Position numbers and translations under genes: made by a program. This document shows, piece after piece, positions 9,443 through 22,268 of a stretch of DNA of 64,000 bases. The DNA comes from Odiellus spinosus (taxonomy: Eukaryota; Arthropoda; Arachnida; Opiliones; Phalangiidae), in contig OY987228.1 in assembly GCA_963920705.1 (NCBI GenBank), forward strand, positions 12,817,187 through 12,881,186, in the 5' to 3' direction. The notes beneath the pieces are model-generated. The model did no database searches and was not told where the DNA came from. It saw only the letters and a list, made by a program, of their open reading frames with translations. Within the stretch, counting starts at the first letter, position 1, and every line of letters starts with the position of its first letter.

Positions 9443-11156
9443 AAGAGGTTTATTTCGCATGGTTTAAAATCAAAGTTCGTAGGTTAGCATGCCAAAGTAC
9501 ACTCCATGCATTTTTGCTAAATTCAAGCTCTCATGTTTGATCATGTTAAACCAATTTCGATCAAACAAGGTAAGAAATTTTCTCTGCACACTATGACATT
9601 AATATGGGACCCAAAAAAAAAATGCCTATATATTTTTCAGCCTCGCAGCTCGCTTAATATTCATTAATCTAGCTGGTAGCAACGATAAAAACAAAGATAA
9701 GATTTTTTTGGTTGGTTACATGGATGAGGGAAACGAAAACCGCTTAAGAGTGATGAGGTGCTATGGCAACCGCGCGTTTTATAATATATATGGAACAATA
9801 GTAGCGGCTCTGGTTATTCCATCTATCGGAGAATTTCGCAAACATTTACGGCTCGCAAATAAGCGTGACGGATTGCGTGAGGCCCTGGCGCTTACATATA
9901 CTTCTCGTTTCGAGGCTCGTTACTTCGCAAAAAATAAAATAAAGAAACGCAATGAAAAGTAGCACGTATAAGCGTCTATATTATATAACCCTCTAATGGG
10001 AATGTAACCAGAATCACTTAGTGTTTGCATCGCGTACAAAGTTAGCCCTCTCATTCATGTATAAGAAACTGAATCATAGATATAAAGGTTAACTTAATTT
10101 TACACCCGCTTCAATTTATGTCTGGTTCTGATTATATTCGTAACCAAGATCAGTTAAAATGAACTAATTTTATACTTATTGGAGTTAGCATCGAGTATTA
10201 ATACGCCTCAACTTTCAGTTTATTGCAGACTGAAATGGGAACGTCGTATAAAAGCTATTTTGTGATACATCCGACTGGGGCTTCCGCTGCCGAAAATTAA
10301 AGCCGAAAAACTAAGGGCGATTCAGTGTGGCACGACTTGGTACCGGAATAATTGGAAAGCACGCTGCGTATTACAATATATAACGAATCAATCAGAGACC
10401 TCCGTACGAACAAATATAACCCCTCCCCTTTAGTTATGTAACCAAATTAAAGAGATTTCAGAGTTTCCCTGGTTTGTCGCGTTGTTGAATACACCGATCG
10501 TTTCTGGACTTTCATATACGGATTTACGCGACAAAAATGTTTAATGATTATTTATGCTAGGAGTAATTATAAGTAGCTCGACGACGAGAAATACGCGTGT
10601 TATATACGTGCTATAATATTTAAATTATGTAATGTTTCCCCGCAAGAATGATTTTAAATAACACTTTCATAAAAAGGTGTTCAGCCCCATTTTAAAATTA
10701 TAAAGTTTGAAAAGCTTACAAATATAAGTATATATAATAAATATACATATTTAGAAAGTGGAGCTCCGTTTAACATCATAATTACACAGAAAAAGTCCTA
10801 TATTATTAAAATATTATAAATTAAATTGAATACCTAAACGTATATTTTCCCAGAAGGATGATTTTATAAAACATTACTAAAAAGGTGTTATTATTATTAA
10901 CATGTTTAATAACCAGGAAAACATACCAAGCGATATTTGACTTATTGCTTAAAGAGCCCCACCCCTCAACGCGTGACAAAACTATATTGATTCTCTTGAA
11001 TTGACGTTGCTGATGGTAACATATTTAATTATTGCCCTTGTTACGATCCGGTTTTGTCTAAGGAAAATAAGACCCGCCTTCTCCTTCATACCCCCTCCCA
11101 TCAAGGTTAAATATTCCTAAATATTAAAATTTGAAAAAGCCATGGAACAGATGAAT
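9443..11156. other. Unassigned AT-rich DNA with a diverged direct repeat
   Basis: There is no gene. An 84-codon frame at 9708-9962 is unrecognised. Two related segments, about 10636-10682 and 10847-10891, share AAGAATGATTTTA/AAGGATGATTTTA and end AAAAAGGTGTT, suggesting an old ~210-bp duplication. A family B copy at 10161-10218 is listed separately. Confidence 0.5.
10161..10218 (+). repeat. Short dispersed repeat, family B, copy 1
   Basis: The core GTTAGCATCGAGTATTAATA is followed by CGCCTCAACTTT. The same block, in the same orientation, recurs near 28.07, 35.83 and 37.60 kb with T-rich sequence upstream and a CAGTTTT-like segment downstream. The outer limits are uncertain. Confidence 0.5.
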
Positions 11157-11425
11157 AATTAAAATCATATAAGGAAGATACACATGGCAAAGAAATCTAA
11201 AAACTTTTTAATAAAGTTTAGTTAATACATAGTGGGATGTAAAGGATCCCGACCCAGTGAGAGCTTTCGGTTACGTATAACCTTTATTCGATTGATAAAG
11301 GTTATACGTAACCGAAAGCTCTCACTGGGTCGGGATCCTTTACATCCCACTATGTATTAACTAAACTTTATTAAAAAGTTTTTAGATTTCTTTGCCATGT
11401 GTATCTTCCTTATATGATTTTAATT
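11157..11425. repeat. Perfect palindrome: 131-bp arms, 7-base loop
   Basis: 11157-11287 and 11295-11425 are exact reverse complements by base-by-base comparison, separated by TCGATTG. The arms begin AATTAAAATCATATAAGG. No target duplication touches the ends, though a 12-bp direct repeat GTTAAATATTCC lies outside at 11106-11117 and 11426-11437. It could be a fold-back transposon, a template-switch inverted duplication, or an assembly or library hairpin artefact. No known family recognised. Confidence 0.95.
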
Positions 11426-13568
11426 GTTAAATATTCCATCTAGAAGTCTTTTTGCGGATGGGCGTGTCTTCCCCCCTCCCTCTTTTCGTGCGAGGAATAA
11501 TTTCTCTACACGGTTTAAAACTAGAAAAAGTGAGACACGTCACGAAAGTCACCTTTATCTAATTGGTTGGGAGGTCTACCATATTCGGCAAAAAGTTTAT
11601 ATTTATATTTAATTCATGTATTAGAATGTTATATTTTCATAATAAGGAGGTCAGTTTCACTTTCAATTTTTTTACTATAAAATAAATATCTAAACACATT
11701 GAGAATCAAAGTACAAGTGCTCAAATTCTAAAATTAAAGTGTTATTTGGCAATGCTATTGGTTATGATGACAGAACAGAGGTCATGAGTAGAAAGTGTTG
11801 TCAGTGAACAACAATGTATCTTTATATTTATGCAATTAATTTAAACTAAACAATAATGCGTGATGAAATTTAAATTTATCTCTTAAAATTTCTGCTTTGT
11901 AATTTAAATAAAATTTTATAAAATTGCGTCTCATATTATTCAAAACATGAACATAATCGGAAACATGAAATCTTCAACTCAACCTTTCAATTAAGTTAAT
12001 AAAAATCATTTCTACAGTAATTTAAGCCAGAAATTTAAGCAAATTTAGAAATATTATTTGATCATCTTATTTTAAAGGTCGAATTTCGTAAGGCAATTGG
12101 ACGAAAATCAAAATTAAGCTCGGGCTTACCAATAAATTGACATAGTGTTTGTTTTTTTTTTTTTCCTATAAAAGCCGTTAGAACGGCCGTAAAATGATGA
12201 TGGTACTGTAATATGAGTGTGCCATGGAACTATATGGTGATTATAAAATAGCGACTGACCAATAGGGGTTAGATCTCAGGGGTACGATGTCGAGAAACCT
12301 TTCTAACGCAGTACATCCAAAAAATATTCTTTAATCGAATAGGTTTCGACGCATGCGGTAAATTAAACCTATCCCTTATTGCTTAACTTCTTCGGTTAAA
12401 AAAAAAAAATAACGGTTTATTGAAACGCTTCAAGAATTTTAATAAACTACCCACCAACACATAATACGTATATACAAAAAGAGGGGAACTTTCCTTACAT
12501 ATAGAAAGAGCTAGCCTATCGCGTATAAAATATTGCACACAAAAAAGTTTTGCAAAAAATAACTCGCGCATATTCAATTTTCTAGGCCTTATATCCTTAC
12601 CCCTCGTTCGAATGAGCCACATTATTTAAGTTGGTTTAATGCGGCCGATTTTTCAATTTCGTGGGAGCCAAGAAGAAGAAAAAAACTGCGGGGCATCTAG
12701 AGTCTAAGGGGGCTTAAGCTTATTCGAGTTTCTTACTCGTTATAATACCCGTTTATCATTAATGCTACGTGGAAGAAAACTTTTTAAAGAAAAAAATTCT
12801 GAAGCAATTTACCCTTTTTGCCTACAGAATGCTAGTTTAACTTTTTCGGAAGCTGTGCCTTGGTTCTTCTAAAGAAAAAAAAAAAATAGTTGAAACGCCA
12901 TTATGGTGTTTGTTTCACTCACAGATTTCAAATAGAGCAACCCTAATATTTGTAAAATATAGGGAAAGATAGTTCAGTATGCGCAGAATTTTCAAACCTA
13001 TTCTAACCATAATACTTCCCCCAAATAAAAAAAGTTTTCTTTTGGAAGCTAGCTTGTTTAGTTACGGACCATCAGGCATATTGCTCTTTTCGTGAGGCGT
13101 AGGGGCTCGGGCACTATAGCGATAACCTAAAAACCCTACGACGCGGGAATTTTGTATTGAATTCTAACAGGCGACATTAAAAAACCATATCACGCGGGTG
13201 TAGGAGAACAATTTTGATACGATATGACTATACTGCAGGAGGGGGTAAAGGGGAAAAGACCCCATCTTCTGGTATACGGGAGGAGAAGTTGAGGGGTGAA
13301 CCCCTCAGGTCCCATTAGAAAACAAAAGGCACCCTGGCACCGATGGACGTTTCTACATGTATAAAACCTCTGCTACACGCGTAATACGCGGAGAAAACAC
13401 ACGATTTCCCCAACAGCAATCTTCCCCACCTTTTCATGATTGCATATTTGTCCCTAAGTGCCGTTTTAGAGCAAAGGAAGAAGAAAAAAACGCGCCACCA
13501 GTGGTGGAAACACGTGTTGTTAAACGTAAGTGTGGGGATATCTTAGGAGTTCACCTCCTACCATCATT
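11426..13568. other. Unassigned AT-rich DNA
   Basis: There is no gene. A 62-codon frame at 11424-11612 and a 78-codon frame at 13357-13593 are unrecognised. Small self-complementary spots include GAGGGGTGAACCCCTC at about 13292 and a homopolymer T tract near 12150. Confidence 0.5.
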
Positions 13569-13797
13569 TTGTTCAAGAGACGAGGCTGAATGAAGGGAAT
13601 AGGAGAGAAACGGTGTAAAATGACATTTAATATCCATTTCTCGTGCCTTTAGTTTTATACAAACATAATCCATGGATGGACCATGGTATGTTCAAGAAAC
13701 AAAGTTGAATGAAGGTATGTTATAGACGAGGAAGAAACGTCGGCAGTAAACCACATAGACAACAACAAGTTGTATCATCACCTTCATTCAACTTTGT
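13569..13797. repeat. Repeated GTTCAAG...TGAATGAAGG motif: two direct, one inverted copy
   Basis: GTTCAAGAGACGAGGCTGAA followed by TGAAGG (about 13571) and GTTCAAGAAACAAAGTTGAA followed by TGAAGG (about 13690) are direct copies ~120 bp apart. CCTTCATTCAACTTTGT (13781-13797) is the inverted form of the second. The latter two could fold into a hairpin of about 18 bp with a ~65-base loop. The function and family are unknown. Confidence 0.55.
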
Positions 13798-16700
13798 CCG
13801 TTTTACGCAGACTATGAATTATGTTCATGTAGCCATCCTGAATAAAGTACTAATGCAGGTTACCAAACTTAACTATATATAGATTTCTATGGATTTCAAT
13901 CCTTCGTACTTATGATTTCATTCAGCCTTCTTAAATGTACATACTATAATATAAGAATGGTAACCGCTAGCCACCATCTTCACGCATCCCAGTGAGAGAA
14001 AAAAATACGAAATAATCTTGGAATTTGATAGCAGCCCATAGAAAGAGCACCCGTGGCAATCAAGAATTCTCTATGGCTAAACAGTGAACGTTTTTAGAGC
14101 AATTTTAGATGATGGGCCTTGGAGGGCTTTTCTACAACCTAAGTACAAAAGGTTGAATCTCAGCGCGATGCGTCGTAGAGGCTCTTGACGGGGTGATGGG
14201 AGAGGTTATTTTCCTGTTGTAATATTATTATTCCAAGTGGGGTAGACTTCCTTACATCCAATACGGTTAAGTACAAACTAGAGGGCGGTGATGGAAGACC
14301 ACCTGTTTCTTAACAGCTCAGAATATTCCGCGCCCTATACACCTAGACGCATCTGCCCCGCGCGTCTTAAACATCATTTCCCCGAAAAGTAATCTACATT
14401 AGATATAATGGTACCTTTTGCATGATTTTCTCTTCACTCGAGACCCATCAAAACTCAGCAACACTGATATTACTAATACCTCACCTCTAGAAGGTGTTTG
14501 TGGTAGAAGAAAACAGGACCAAGGTATTTTAAAATCAAAACTACAATGTCATCTTTTCTCATTCTAAGCGAATATATAGGCCTAATAATGTCTAATATTT
14601 TTCTTAAATTTATTCGCATATTAATCATCATGCTCCATATATTTTGTGTAAAGAACTTTCTATTGATTGTGAGAACTGTATCGTCGTATTCAGTGTGAAA
14701 AAGATATACGTTTTTTTAAATTGTGTCAAAAATTACCTATTTCAACTTTCTCTTATTTTACTTCAATATTTCGCGATTAATAAATCAATCTTCAATTACA
14801 AATTTAAATTTAGTTGATCAAGGACCCCAATGTCGGGTGGTTCCATCTGGTACTGCACGTACGTTTAATATAAATGAGCCAATAACTTTTGGCATCGCGT
14901 CCACGATATTTTGAAACTATAATAAATAAGCGTCGATGTCAAAGCGTTACACGCTTCAAATATCGCTCGGATCATATATTAAGTCGCCATCTATAGGGTT
15001 CGCTAGTACTTAGCCAACAAAACACGCGATGCTTGAATTTGAGAGGTATTAAACAACATCGAACCTCGAGTAATCATCATATCTCATTTTTAGTCCTCCC
15101 TTTTGGCCTCGCGAGTCTAAACTTAATAAGATAATTTATCAAATTTTCGAAAGCTAGCATGGCCATTCATACAGTAGGTAGAGAGTAAACGTGATCAGCC
15201 TCAAGCGATGTTTCGCGCGTTAAATCCAATTGTTTTGGTGTTTATATTAATTTTTACATGTGTTCAACGATAGCCTAGTCTTGTAATAATAGAAAACACT
15301 CAAATGAAGTTAGTAGATACTCATTGACACTTATAAATGTCCCGCCAAAATCTAATTATATGATATCTAAGAACGTCAGAACAATCAAAATTCACTACAA
15401 ATGTTAAAAAAAAGCTTTAAAAAATATTTTCATCTAAAAAACTTAAGTCACGTGGGAGAGAGATTATGAAGCATGCCAGAGAGTTAAAGAAACTGGCCGC
15501 ATATTGGCGCTGGATGTAATACCAAAAAAAAAAGAAAAAAAAAAGAGGTTTCTAAGAAACAGCTGAATTTTTCCGATATGAAAAGACGTGAGATAATTTC
15601 AAACTCAGGCCTGCCTTTTTATTCCCGAAGGTTTCCTTTGAAAATAAGTTTTTACCCCCATTCTAAAAAAAAGCTTGAGAAACGGCGGACAGAAACTGGC
15701 CAATACAGAAAAGGCCCCATTTTTTCCATCCCAATTTCTCATATAGATCTATATATATTTTTTTCTCCCCTTCCAAAACGTGATACATTGATGTAACCAT
15801 ACACGCGGCACAGAGGAAACTTTAGGAAAGTTCAACGAATTTAAGTCAATGTGAGAATGATAGGGGGAATTAGAGAAAAAAGGTGCGAGTAAAAAGAAAT
15901 CTATTGGTTTCGTACACATTGATTCAAAATAATTGAACGAAAAGGTATAGTTTGAGATAGACGCATTGCAGGTATCGCTTTACCATCAATACATTTCTGT
16001 CATCACCGACCCAAAACTTTTATATTATAATAATAAAAAAATTTAAAAACTTGAATATAAAAAATTATATAAGGTCCCGTAGTAGATTATATATATAAAA
16101 ATAGGGTCGGTTTAAACCACACAGTTAGGGGTTACTGACTTTAGGGGGTCTATATCGCTATTCTTACAATAATTAAAACTACATGTATCATATAACATTA
16201 CGTAATCGACCTTGGTTTTGAAAAGAAGTAAATTTTCTTAAACTATCTCCTTCCCCCCGTTTGATGCGATTTTAATGTGAATTTCATATTTCACGGGTTT
16301 TATGTTATTTTTTCCCACGTGCGTGGGAGTTTGGCACTTTTTCAAGCGTTATGCATTTTGCATAAGTGATTTTTCTTTCAAAATCTCTTATAGGTACTTA
16401 ATATACGCTTCAAAATCGTAAATTTCGGAATTTTTCGTATAAAATGTGTTTGAAAAACTATGGAAAAACTCACCGAATATCCTTAGTATTTGTAGTCAGT
16501 CATTCTCTTTATCCGTATATCTCTTTATTCGCGGGTGTAGGTCGACTAGCGCCTTCTGTCTTACGAACTTGGAACTAGTGGTATTGATTTTCATCATGTT
16601 GTATCTTTCATCAGTTATTGAATTGTCTGAAACATGATAATAAGTGTGAAATTATTAGATATGGCTCTTTTTGGATGCAAAATTGGTAATAATTTGTCAA

Positions 16701-16928
16701 AAGATGTTTTGCGAGATTTCTTATTCAAAAATATTAAATGATCTGATTAGACTTACTACGCAAATGTTTTGGAATATATTATAATATTGTAATATCAGAA
16801 ATAGATGAACCGAAATTATCAACGAGCTATTCCTCTAACGCCACAGGCAAGTTCTCCGTTTCCCCTCTCTTAGACGACAGTTGTAGCCCCCTCCCCCGCG
16901 GAATTTCGCCTAGCCGAGAAACGTTGAA

Positions 16929-16941
16929 TGCGCCACCTGGC
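16929..16941 (-). promoter_or_regulatory. CTCF-like core (GCGCCACCTGG)
   Basis: Read on the minus strand this is CCAGGTGGCGC, close to the conserved animal CTCF core. Motif only: occupancy is unknown, and similar strings also ride inside arthropod repeats. Confidence 0.35.
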
Positions 16942-17910
16942 TTGGTTTGCAGCCGTCGCTACGTGGGGCGATCAGTTTCCCAAGATCCTCCTCGGTATTT
17001 CATTGAGGCCGAGGAAGCCCATTCCCCCAGTGCTTACCCTCCCCATTCACTCCAAATAAAATGCATTTCCCAATCTAAGCTCTCGTTGATAATTTCGGTT
17101 CATCTATTTCTGGTAATATCTTAGAAATATTTACTCTTACCAATATCAGAAGCTTAAAGTGAGGCTGTCACCATGTACAGTTTAATCATACTATTAGTGT
17201 TCTTAAAAAATATCTGGATGAAGTACTTTTACGAAAAAGACCGCGCGAAAGTGATCTTATCACGTGCCACAACGTGCAAGAATCAACTGCAGGATCTACA
17301 ATAGTCACGCGATCATAGTACGATGATCTAGTAATGCGGGGAATTTTTATTTTAAAAATTTCGATAATAAAATGTGTATTTTTACAGTCGCGGTAATTGT
17401 GTCAAGACAAAAGTATTTATATCTTGAATCGTTTGTTAACGATCTTTCGGAAAATGCTACTCAATTTCCATTTGAAGTTTCTGAAAATACATGACAGCAT
17501 CACTTGATAAAATCCGCTCCAAGTTTTAGTAAACGGCTGCTAAAATTAATTATAATAAAACTAATATAAAATTGTAGACTCGCCGCGGGTGTGAATATTC
17601 CACTAAATATTAGTGTAATTTAAATAATGCAAGTCATGACAATCTAATCAGCCATTCATTTTGAAAGTTAAGCTAATAACATTTTATTCCAATACTGAAG
17701 CCTAGCTAATTAATTTAAATTTTGAAACTTATATTCGAATACACGAGCAAAAATCTGAAAATAAAATCCTCTGTATTTTTTAAATAAATCCATCCATTGG
17801 ACAAATAAAACCGCCCTGTGAATCGCCATCAAAAACCTGGTGTTGATTTTTAAGCACGGCTTCACACAGGTCTTAACACCTTAGCAGACGACACAAAATG
17901 ATCAGCGCCG

Positions 17911-17922
17911 CAGCGCCATCTA
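17911..17922 (-). promoter_or_regulatory. CTCF-like core (CAGCGCCATCTA)
   Basis: The reverse complement TAGATGGCGCTG matches the TAGATGGCGC form of the CTCF core well known from insects and vertebrates. No other element is visible around it. Confidence 0.4.
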
Positions 17923-20396
17923 AACTATTTTGGTCGCAAATAGATAAATGCGCTTAACCCTTAACCTTTACAAAAAATTCCCAGTAGCATACCTCATATC
18001 CCATCTCAAACTAATCACCACCATACACCTGCAATTTCTGATGCTTGAGCCAACTTATACATTAACATAGCGGTAATCACTTCGCCGATACGCAACCTAA
18101 ATACATTCGATATACGAACACTTGCGAGGCGAAAAAAATCCCTACTAACTTATACGTAGATAACAAACAAGTAAACGTAAGCCTCATATTCTTATCACAC
18201 AAGACCCCGTCCCCATACAACTAAACAAAAAAAAAAAAAAAAAAAAAAAAAAAGCAAAAACAGTCGCGTGGGCTGAAGCCCAGTACCCAAGTTGCTATCT
18301 CTACTTTGGGCAGTTTTTGGAAAGTTTTCCCCTTTTTTTAGCCCTAGTCCTGTATTATTTGTGCAAAAAGGGTCGATAGAGAGTTTCGATAGAGATAGAC
18401 GAGGCCCAAATGCATTTGCCTTTTTTCTTTTCCTTAGAGAGGGGAAAAAGAAAAAAGAAAAAGAAAGAAAAGACCAAGAAGAAACTTTTGATCCAAAAGT
18501 TTTTGGGGCCAAAACGTCACGTGCTTTTTATGGGAGTTGCGGATACTAGGATACAGTTGGAATTTACAGTAGATAAGAAGGATAAGGTACCCAGTTATCT
18601 CAATGCTACGTTATATCGAATAATGATATTGTAGCTTTATTTGTGCTGAAAATTAAAATCGTTTCTGACCATAGCCAAACTCCTAAGAATGCGGATGCCA
18701 CTGGAAAGCAAAAAGCGCTTTTCTTTGGGCTAAATTATAGTATCTCTTAACCTAATAGCGTATAAGAGTTACGATATTACTCCTCTTAAAAGATTTGATG
18801 GTACGCAGGGCGTTCGTGGAAACAAACCGAATGGAGTTCAATGATAGGGAGGAAAGAAACGTGGTTGGAAATGAAGTTAAAGATACACACTCTTTCTTAG
18901 CTTTAGATTCTATTCGAGGTATTAGTATGAACGTAGAAAGAGGGAGGGGGGGGGGGTATATAGGAAAGGCGACGCAATTACGGGAACGCAGATAGCGCCA
19001 AAACTCCAAAGGGAACGTAGAGCGCCGGTCCCTTCTTGCTCGGATGATGCGCCGGGAAGCGGAACTCCGCAACTCTCGGGGTTTTCTAGATGGAAAAGTG
19101 GGAGGAGGAAGACCCGGTCGGGGTGCTGCACTGCAGCAAAACTAAAAAAAGTATGAGAAGCGAGCCACCTGGGGCACTCTTAGAAGCTTCGCTATATAAT
19201 ATAGCTAGTATATACCCCAATAGTAAGAACCAATCAGAGATATCTGTAGTGCCTATCAACCTACGTTCATTCCATACCCTTTACATATATTTCTATATAA
19301 CTTAAGATACGTAAGGATGCTACTTGCGTTGTAAATTACGCCTGAATCTCAACCAACACCCGTTATATCCTAAGGGCTTTTTCACCAAGAATTGGCAGCG
19401 CGTTCAAACCTACGCTACCCGTTATCTGTATACGATTTGTTTATTTAGTTATCAAGATAGGCTAAGCATTGCCTGCGATGTCAAAAAAGTCGAAATAAAT
19501 TTTATCAACTGAATTTATTTATGTTCAATATTAGTTTGCAGTAAGAGCAAAGCTATAGACTTAAACTTCACTGTATTGTTTTGCCCTGACGACTTAGACT
19601 GATTCTCACAATACATGCATATACTCAGACTTGGAAAAGGAAACTTTTTTTCCGTAAAACTAGAGAAAAATATATATCGAAGCTTTGGAAAAAGAAAAAA
19701 GATTTTTCATTTTTATTACTGTCCGTCTTGACAGATATTACGTCTAAAGGGTTTGAAGGCTCGCATCCATGGGCAGATCACCTTTTTTAAACCATTTTAC
19801 TCGCTCCTACATATCAACTTTTTTCTTGTGACTTTTAAGTGTAAACTTATCAATCACTGGCTCGTGTTTTCTCACACATTTTCGCCCCTCCTCAATTTCT
19901 TTTCGTAGGTCCTTACGTAATACGCTTGATTTGTGGAAGTACTCGGTTCTTTTTATGTGTAGGGTATAAAGGGTTGAAGTTCGAGAGGGTAGGAGGAGAT
20001 GCAGTATAACTGAATCGAATGTTTTATATACGAGATGGTAGATTTACTTTATATTTTTACACTCGAGTGACGCGCATCGTCCTATAGTGTGATGTAAGAT
20101 AGAGCCGGAAGCAAAATGCTTGTTTAAGGGTTACGGTTATCTTTATATCTTTATCTTTATGGAGTATATCGGAGATAAAAAGAAGTGAGAAAATTGTGAA
20201 TAAAGTATAGGGTTAGAACGATGAATACACGCGTTGATGGCAGAAGTAAATTTATCGGGAGAAGTGTGAAAGATCGTGCCCCTATTTTGTATCATTTATA
20301 CTCTATAATTAAATATTTATTATAATTATATATATGAAATAACAAAACAGTATTCCCTAGTTAACAAATATGCCTATTTGAAACGTTTTTAGTGTA

Positions 20397-20815
20397 GTCA
20401 AACACCTTTTTCGAGTGGCCTAGGACGTCGCAGAGAAAAGTTCGGGCTAATTTTTATACTTTTGCTCGATTTCTGTCGAGTGGCGAAACACCTTTTTCGA
20501 GTAGTGAAACATAATTTTATGATTTTAAAATAATATATGCAAACTCTACTTTCTAATGGTGCAATCCGTTTATGCCTAGGAGCTCGCAGAGAAAAGTTAC
20601 GGCCATTTGCATTTTAATATAAGGCTCATTTTTAGATTTTTGCTCGATTTCTATCGAGTGGCGAAACACCTTTTACGAGTGGCGAAACATAATTTTATGA
20701 TTTTAAAATAATATACGGGATATCTTCTTTATAATGGTGCAATTGGTTCATGCCTAGGAGCTCGCAGAGAAAAGTTATTGGCATTTGCATGTTAATATAG
20801 GGCACATTTTTAGAC
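20397..20815. repeat. 178-bp tandem repeat, ~2.4 copies, first copy internally deleted
   Basis: TTTTGCTCGATTTCT begins at 20460 and 20638 (178 bp apart). CCTAGGAGCTCGCAGAGAAA begins at 20575 and 20753 (again 178). The leftmost copy has CCTAGG at 20419, only 156 bp before the next, because about 22 bp are missing. It also skips from AACACC to CCTAGG. CGAGTGGCGAAACA is itself repeated inside each unit, and CTCGATTTCTATCGAG forms a small hairpin. No coding capacity is seen. Confidence 0.9.
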
Positions 20816-22066
20816 TTACGCTGGCTAACGGTTTGTTAAAACAATTCGAGGATCTTTTCTCTATACAAATTATTTCTTCCATTCATTGGGAGTAAGAAAT
20901 GAATAAAAAATATATACCTTTTCATCATCCCTTAAAAACACGTTTAATCTATTATTTTTATAAAAGCGCTAAAGCGGAAATTTAGAAAATTTTAATACGA
21001 AGAATAATACCTTCTTGGCGTTCCCGCGGCGCAACGTTCGCCGCGTTATATTTCTAGCTAATATTTAATACCGGTAAATAAAGAAAGCCGTAATTGATGA
21101 CCCAAGTTCGCTAATCAAGCGTTTTATAATACAAAGTCGCTATAGAAAGGCAAAAGGGCGCGCGAGAGAGAAAATATATGTCGTCGAGTCGCCACCAGGG
21201 GTCCAACCGAAACAATGTAAACCCAGATAGGACTCGAGTTATATAGAAGAGACCAGGCAGGCCTGGGCCGCCCTCGTCGCGCAATGGAGAGAACCGATAA
21301 GGCTTCTGATGAATCGCGCCTTCAAACTTCAAGCAAAGCTACGGCAAACCTTGGCCAAGCTCTATAACACCGCGAGTTTACATAGTTCGCGTCCTCATTG
21401 TTTGTTCCCAAATTTTTAAAATAAAATAAAAGATATAAGCCTTGGCCAACACCAGCCAAAAATTCTACACACCCTTCTCCAACCCTAAACCCTCGATTCT
21501 AAGTTTGTCAAATTTATATAACACCCTATCGCTTTTCCTCACCCGGTTGGACTTCGAAAAATACATATTTCAATTCCAAAACTAAATACGTAACGCTATG
21601 ACCTATCCGATCTTCGTAATATTTTTCTACTGGATTGATTGGTCATTTGGTCTTGTTAATTTTTCGTACCGACGAAAATTACCTTTAGTTTTGAAGTTAC
21701 TTAATTTATGAGGGTTAGGATGGAGGTATCCCTCCGCGGTACCGATGCACTTATTAACATGAAAGGGTATTTTCGACAAAACTGGCCATTTCAGGGAGAG
21801 TTCGAGAAAAATCTCGATATTTTTAAGCTATAAAATGATTTAAATAGTGCCATGCCAATTAAGATGTTAGTAATATAACTATTTTCAAATTGACAATTCA
21901 GTTCGCGCCTGTAAAAGTATCCTTGCTCTAATACAAAAGCTCTCGCGGAAAAGCTTGCGCAAAGGGTGAAATAATCCTGCGCTTTTTATATTATGCCCCT
22001 GTAGAAGTGTTTCACTTACGAAGCACCGATGTTCAAGGAAAAGCTTACAATTGAAGAATCCTTTAA
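20816..22066. other. Unassigned DNA
   Basis: I see no gene. A 73-codon minus-strand frame at 21111-21332 has no recognised domain. A CG-richer spot lies at about 21018-21048. Confidence 0.5.
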
Positions 22067-22268
22067 TACATAGTTTTCAGTAAAGGGGCAAAAGAAAATT
22101 CCACCCCTCTTACCCAGCTTTGCTTTCATTCCCAGGTTGCCAGGAGCTTGTGAGTGCAGTTCAGAACAGATCAGTTTCAAAACTGAACTCTAGCCTTTCC
22201 CTCTGCACTCACAAGTGGTTGGCAACATGGGGGGAACGGCACTTATCCCCTTTAGTGAAAACTATGTA
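22067..22268. mobile_element. TA-flanked MITE (Tc1/mariner-like size and target)
   Basis: The body is 22069-22266 (198 bp). The left end, CATAGTTTTCAGTAAAGGGG, matches the reverse complement of the right end, CATAGTTTTCACTAAAGGGG. Further inside, GGTTGCCAGGAGCTTGTGAG (from 22135) pairs imperfectly with CTCACAAGTGGTTGGCAAC (about 22208-22226), extending into GTGCAG/CTGCAC. TA lies outside both ends. TA targets are typical of the Tc1/mariner superfamily, but the terminal bases alone do not prove it. It is non-autonomous; the short frame inside is incidental. Confidence 0.75.

Larger units (their letters stand above)
13798..20396. other. Unassigned DNA with CTCF-like cores and homopolymers
   Basis: No gene was found across 6.6 kb. 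CTCF-like cores occur at about 14983, 16930 and 17911. An A27 run lies at 18227-18253, and A10GA10-type tracts near 15522-15544. GC-richer patches at about 16850-17050 and 18790-19130 carry short unrecognised frames. CCCACGTGCGTGGG at about 16315 is self-complementary around an E-box-like core. Confidence 0.5.

Noticed and set aside
6746-9487. Open frames of about 870-900 codons on both strands
   Set aside because: They are generated by the stop-free 26-bp unit; all three plus frames are open and encode the same 26-residue cycle, which no real gene would show.
18227-18253. A27 run as a possible retrogene poly(A) tail
   Set aside because: No coding or SINE-like body and no target duplication on either side; similar homopolymers occur at 24649 and 42375.
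21111-21332. GPGLPG string suggesting a collagen-like frame
   Set aside because: A single GPGLPG in a 73-codon frame without Gly-X-Y periodicity is chance.
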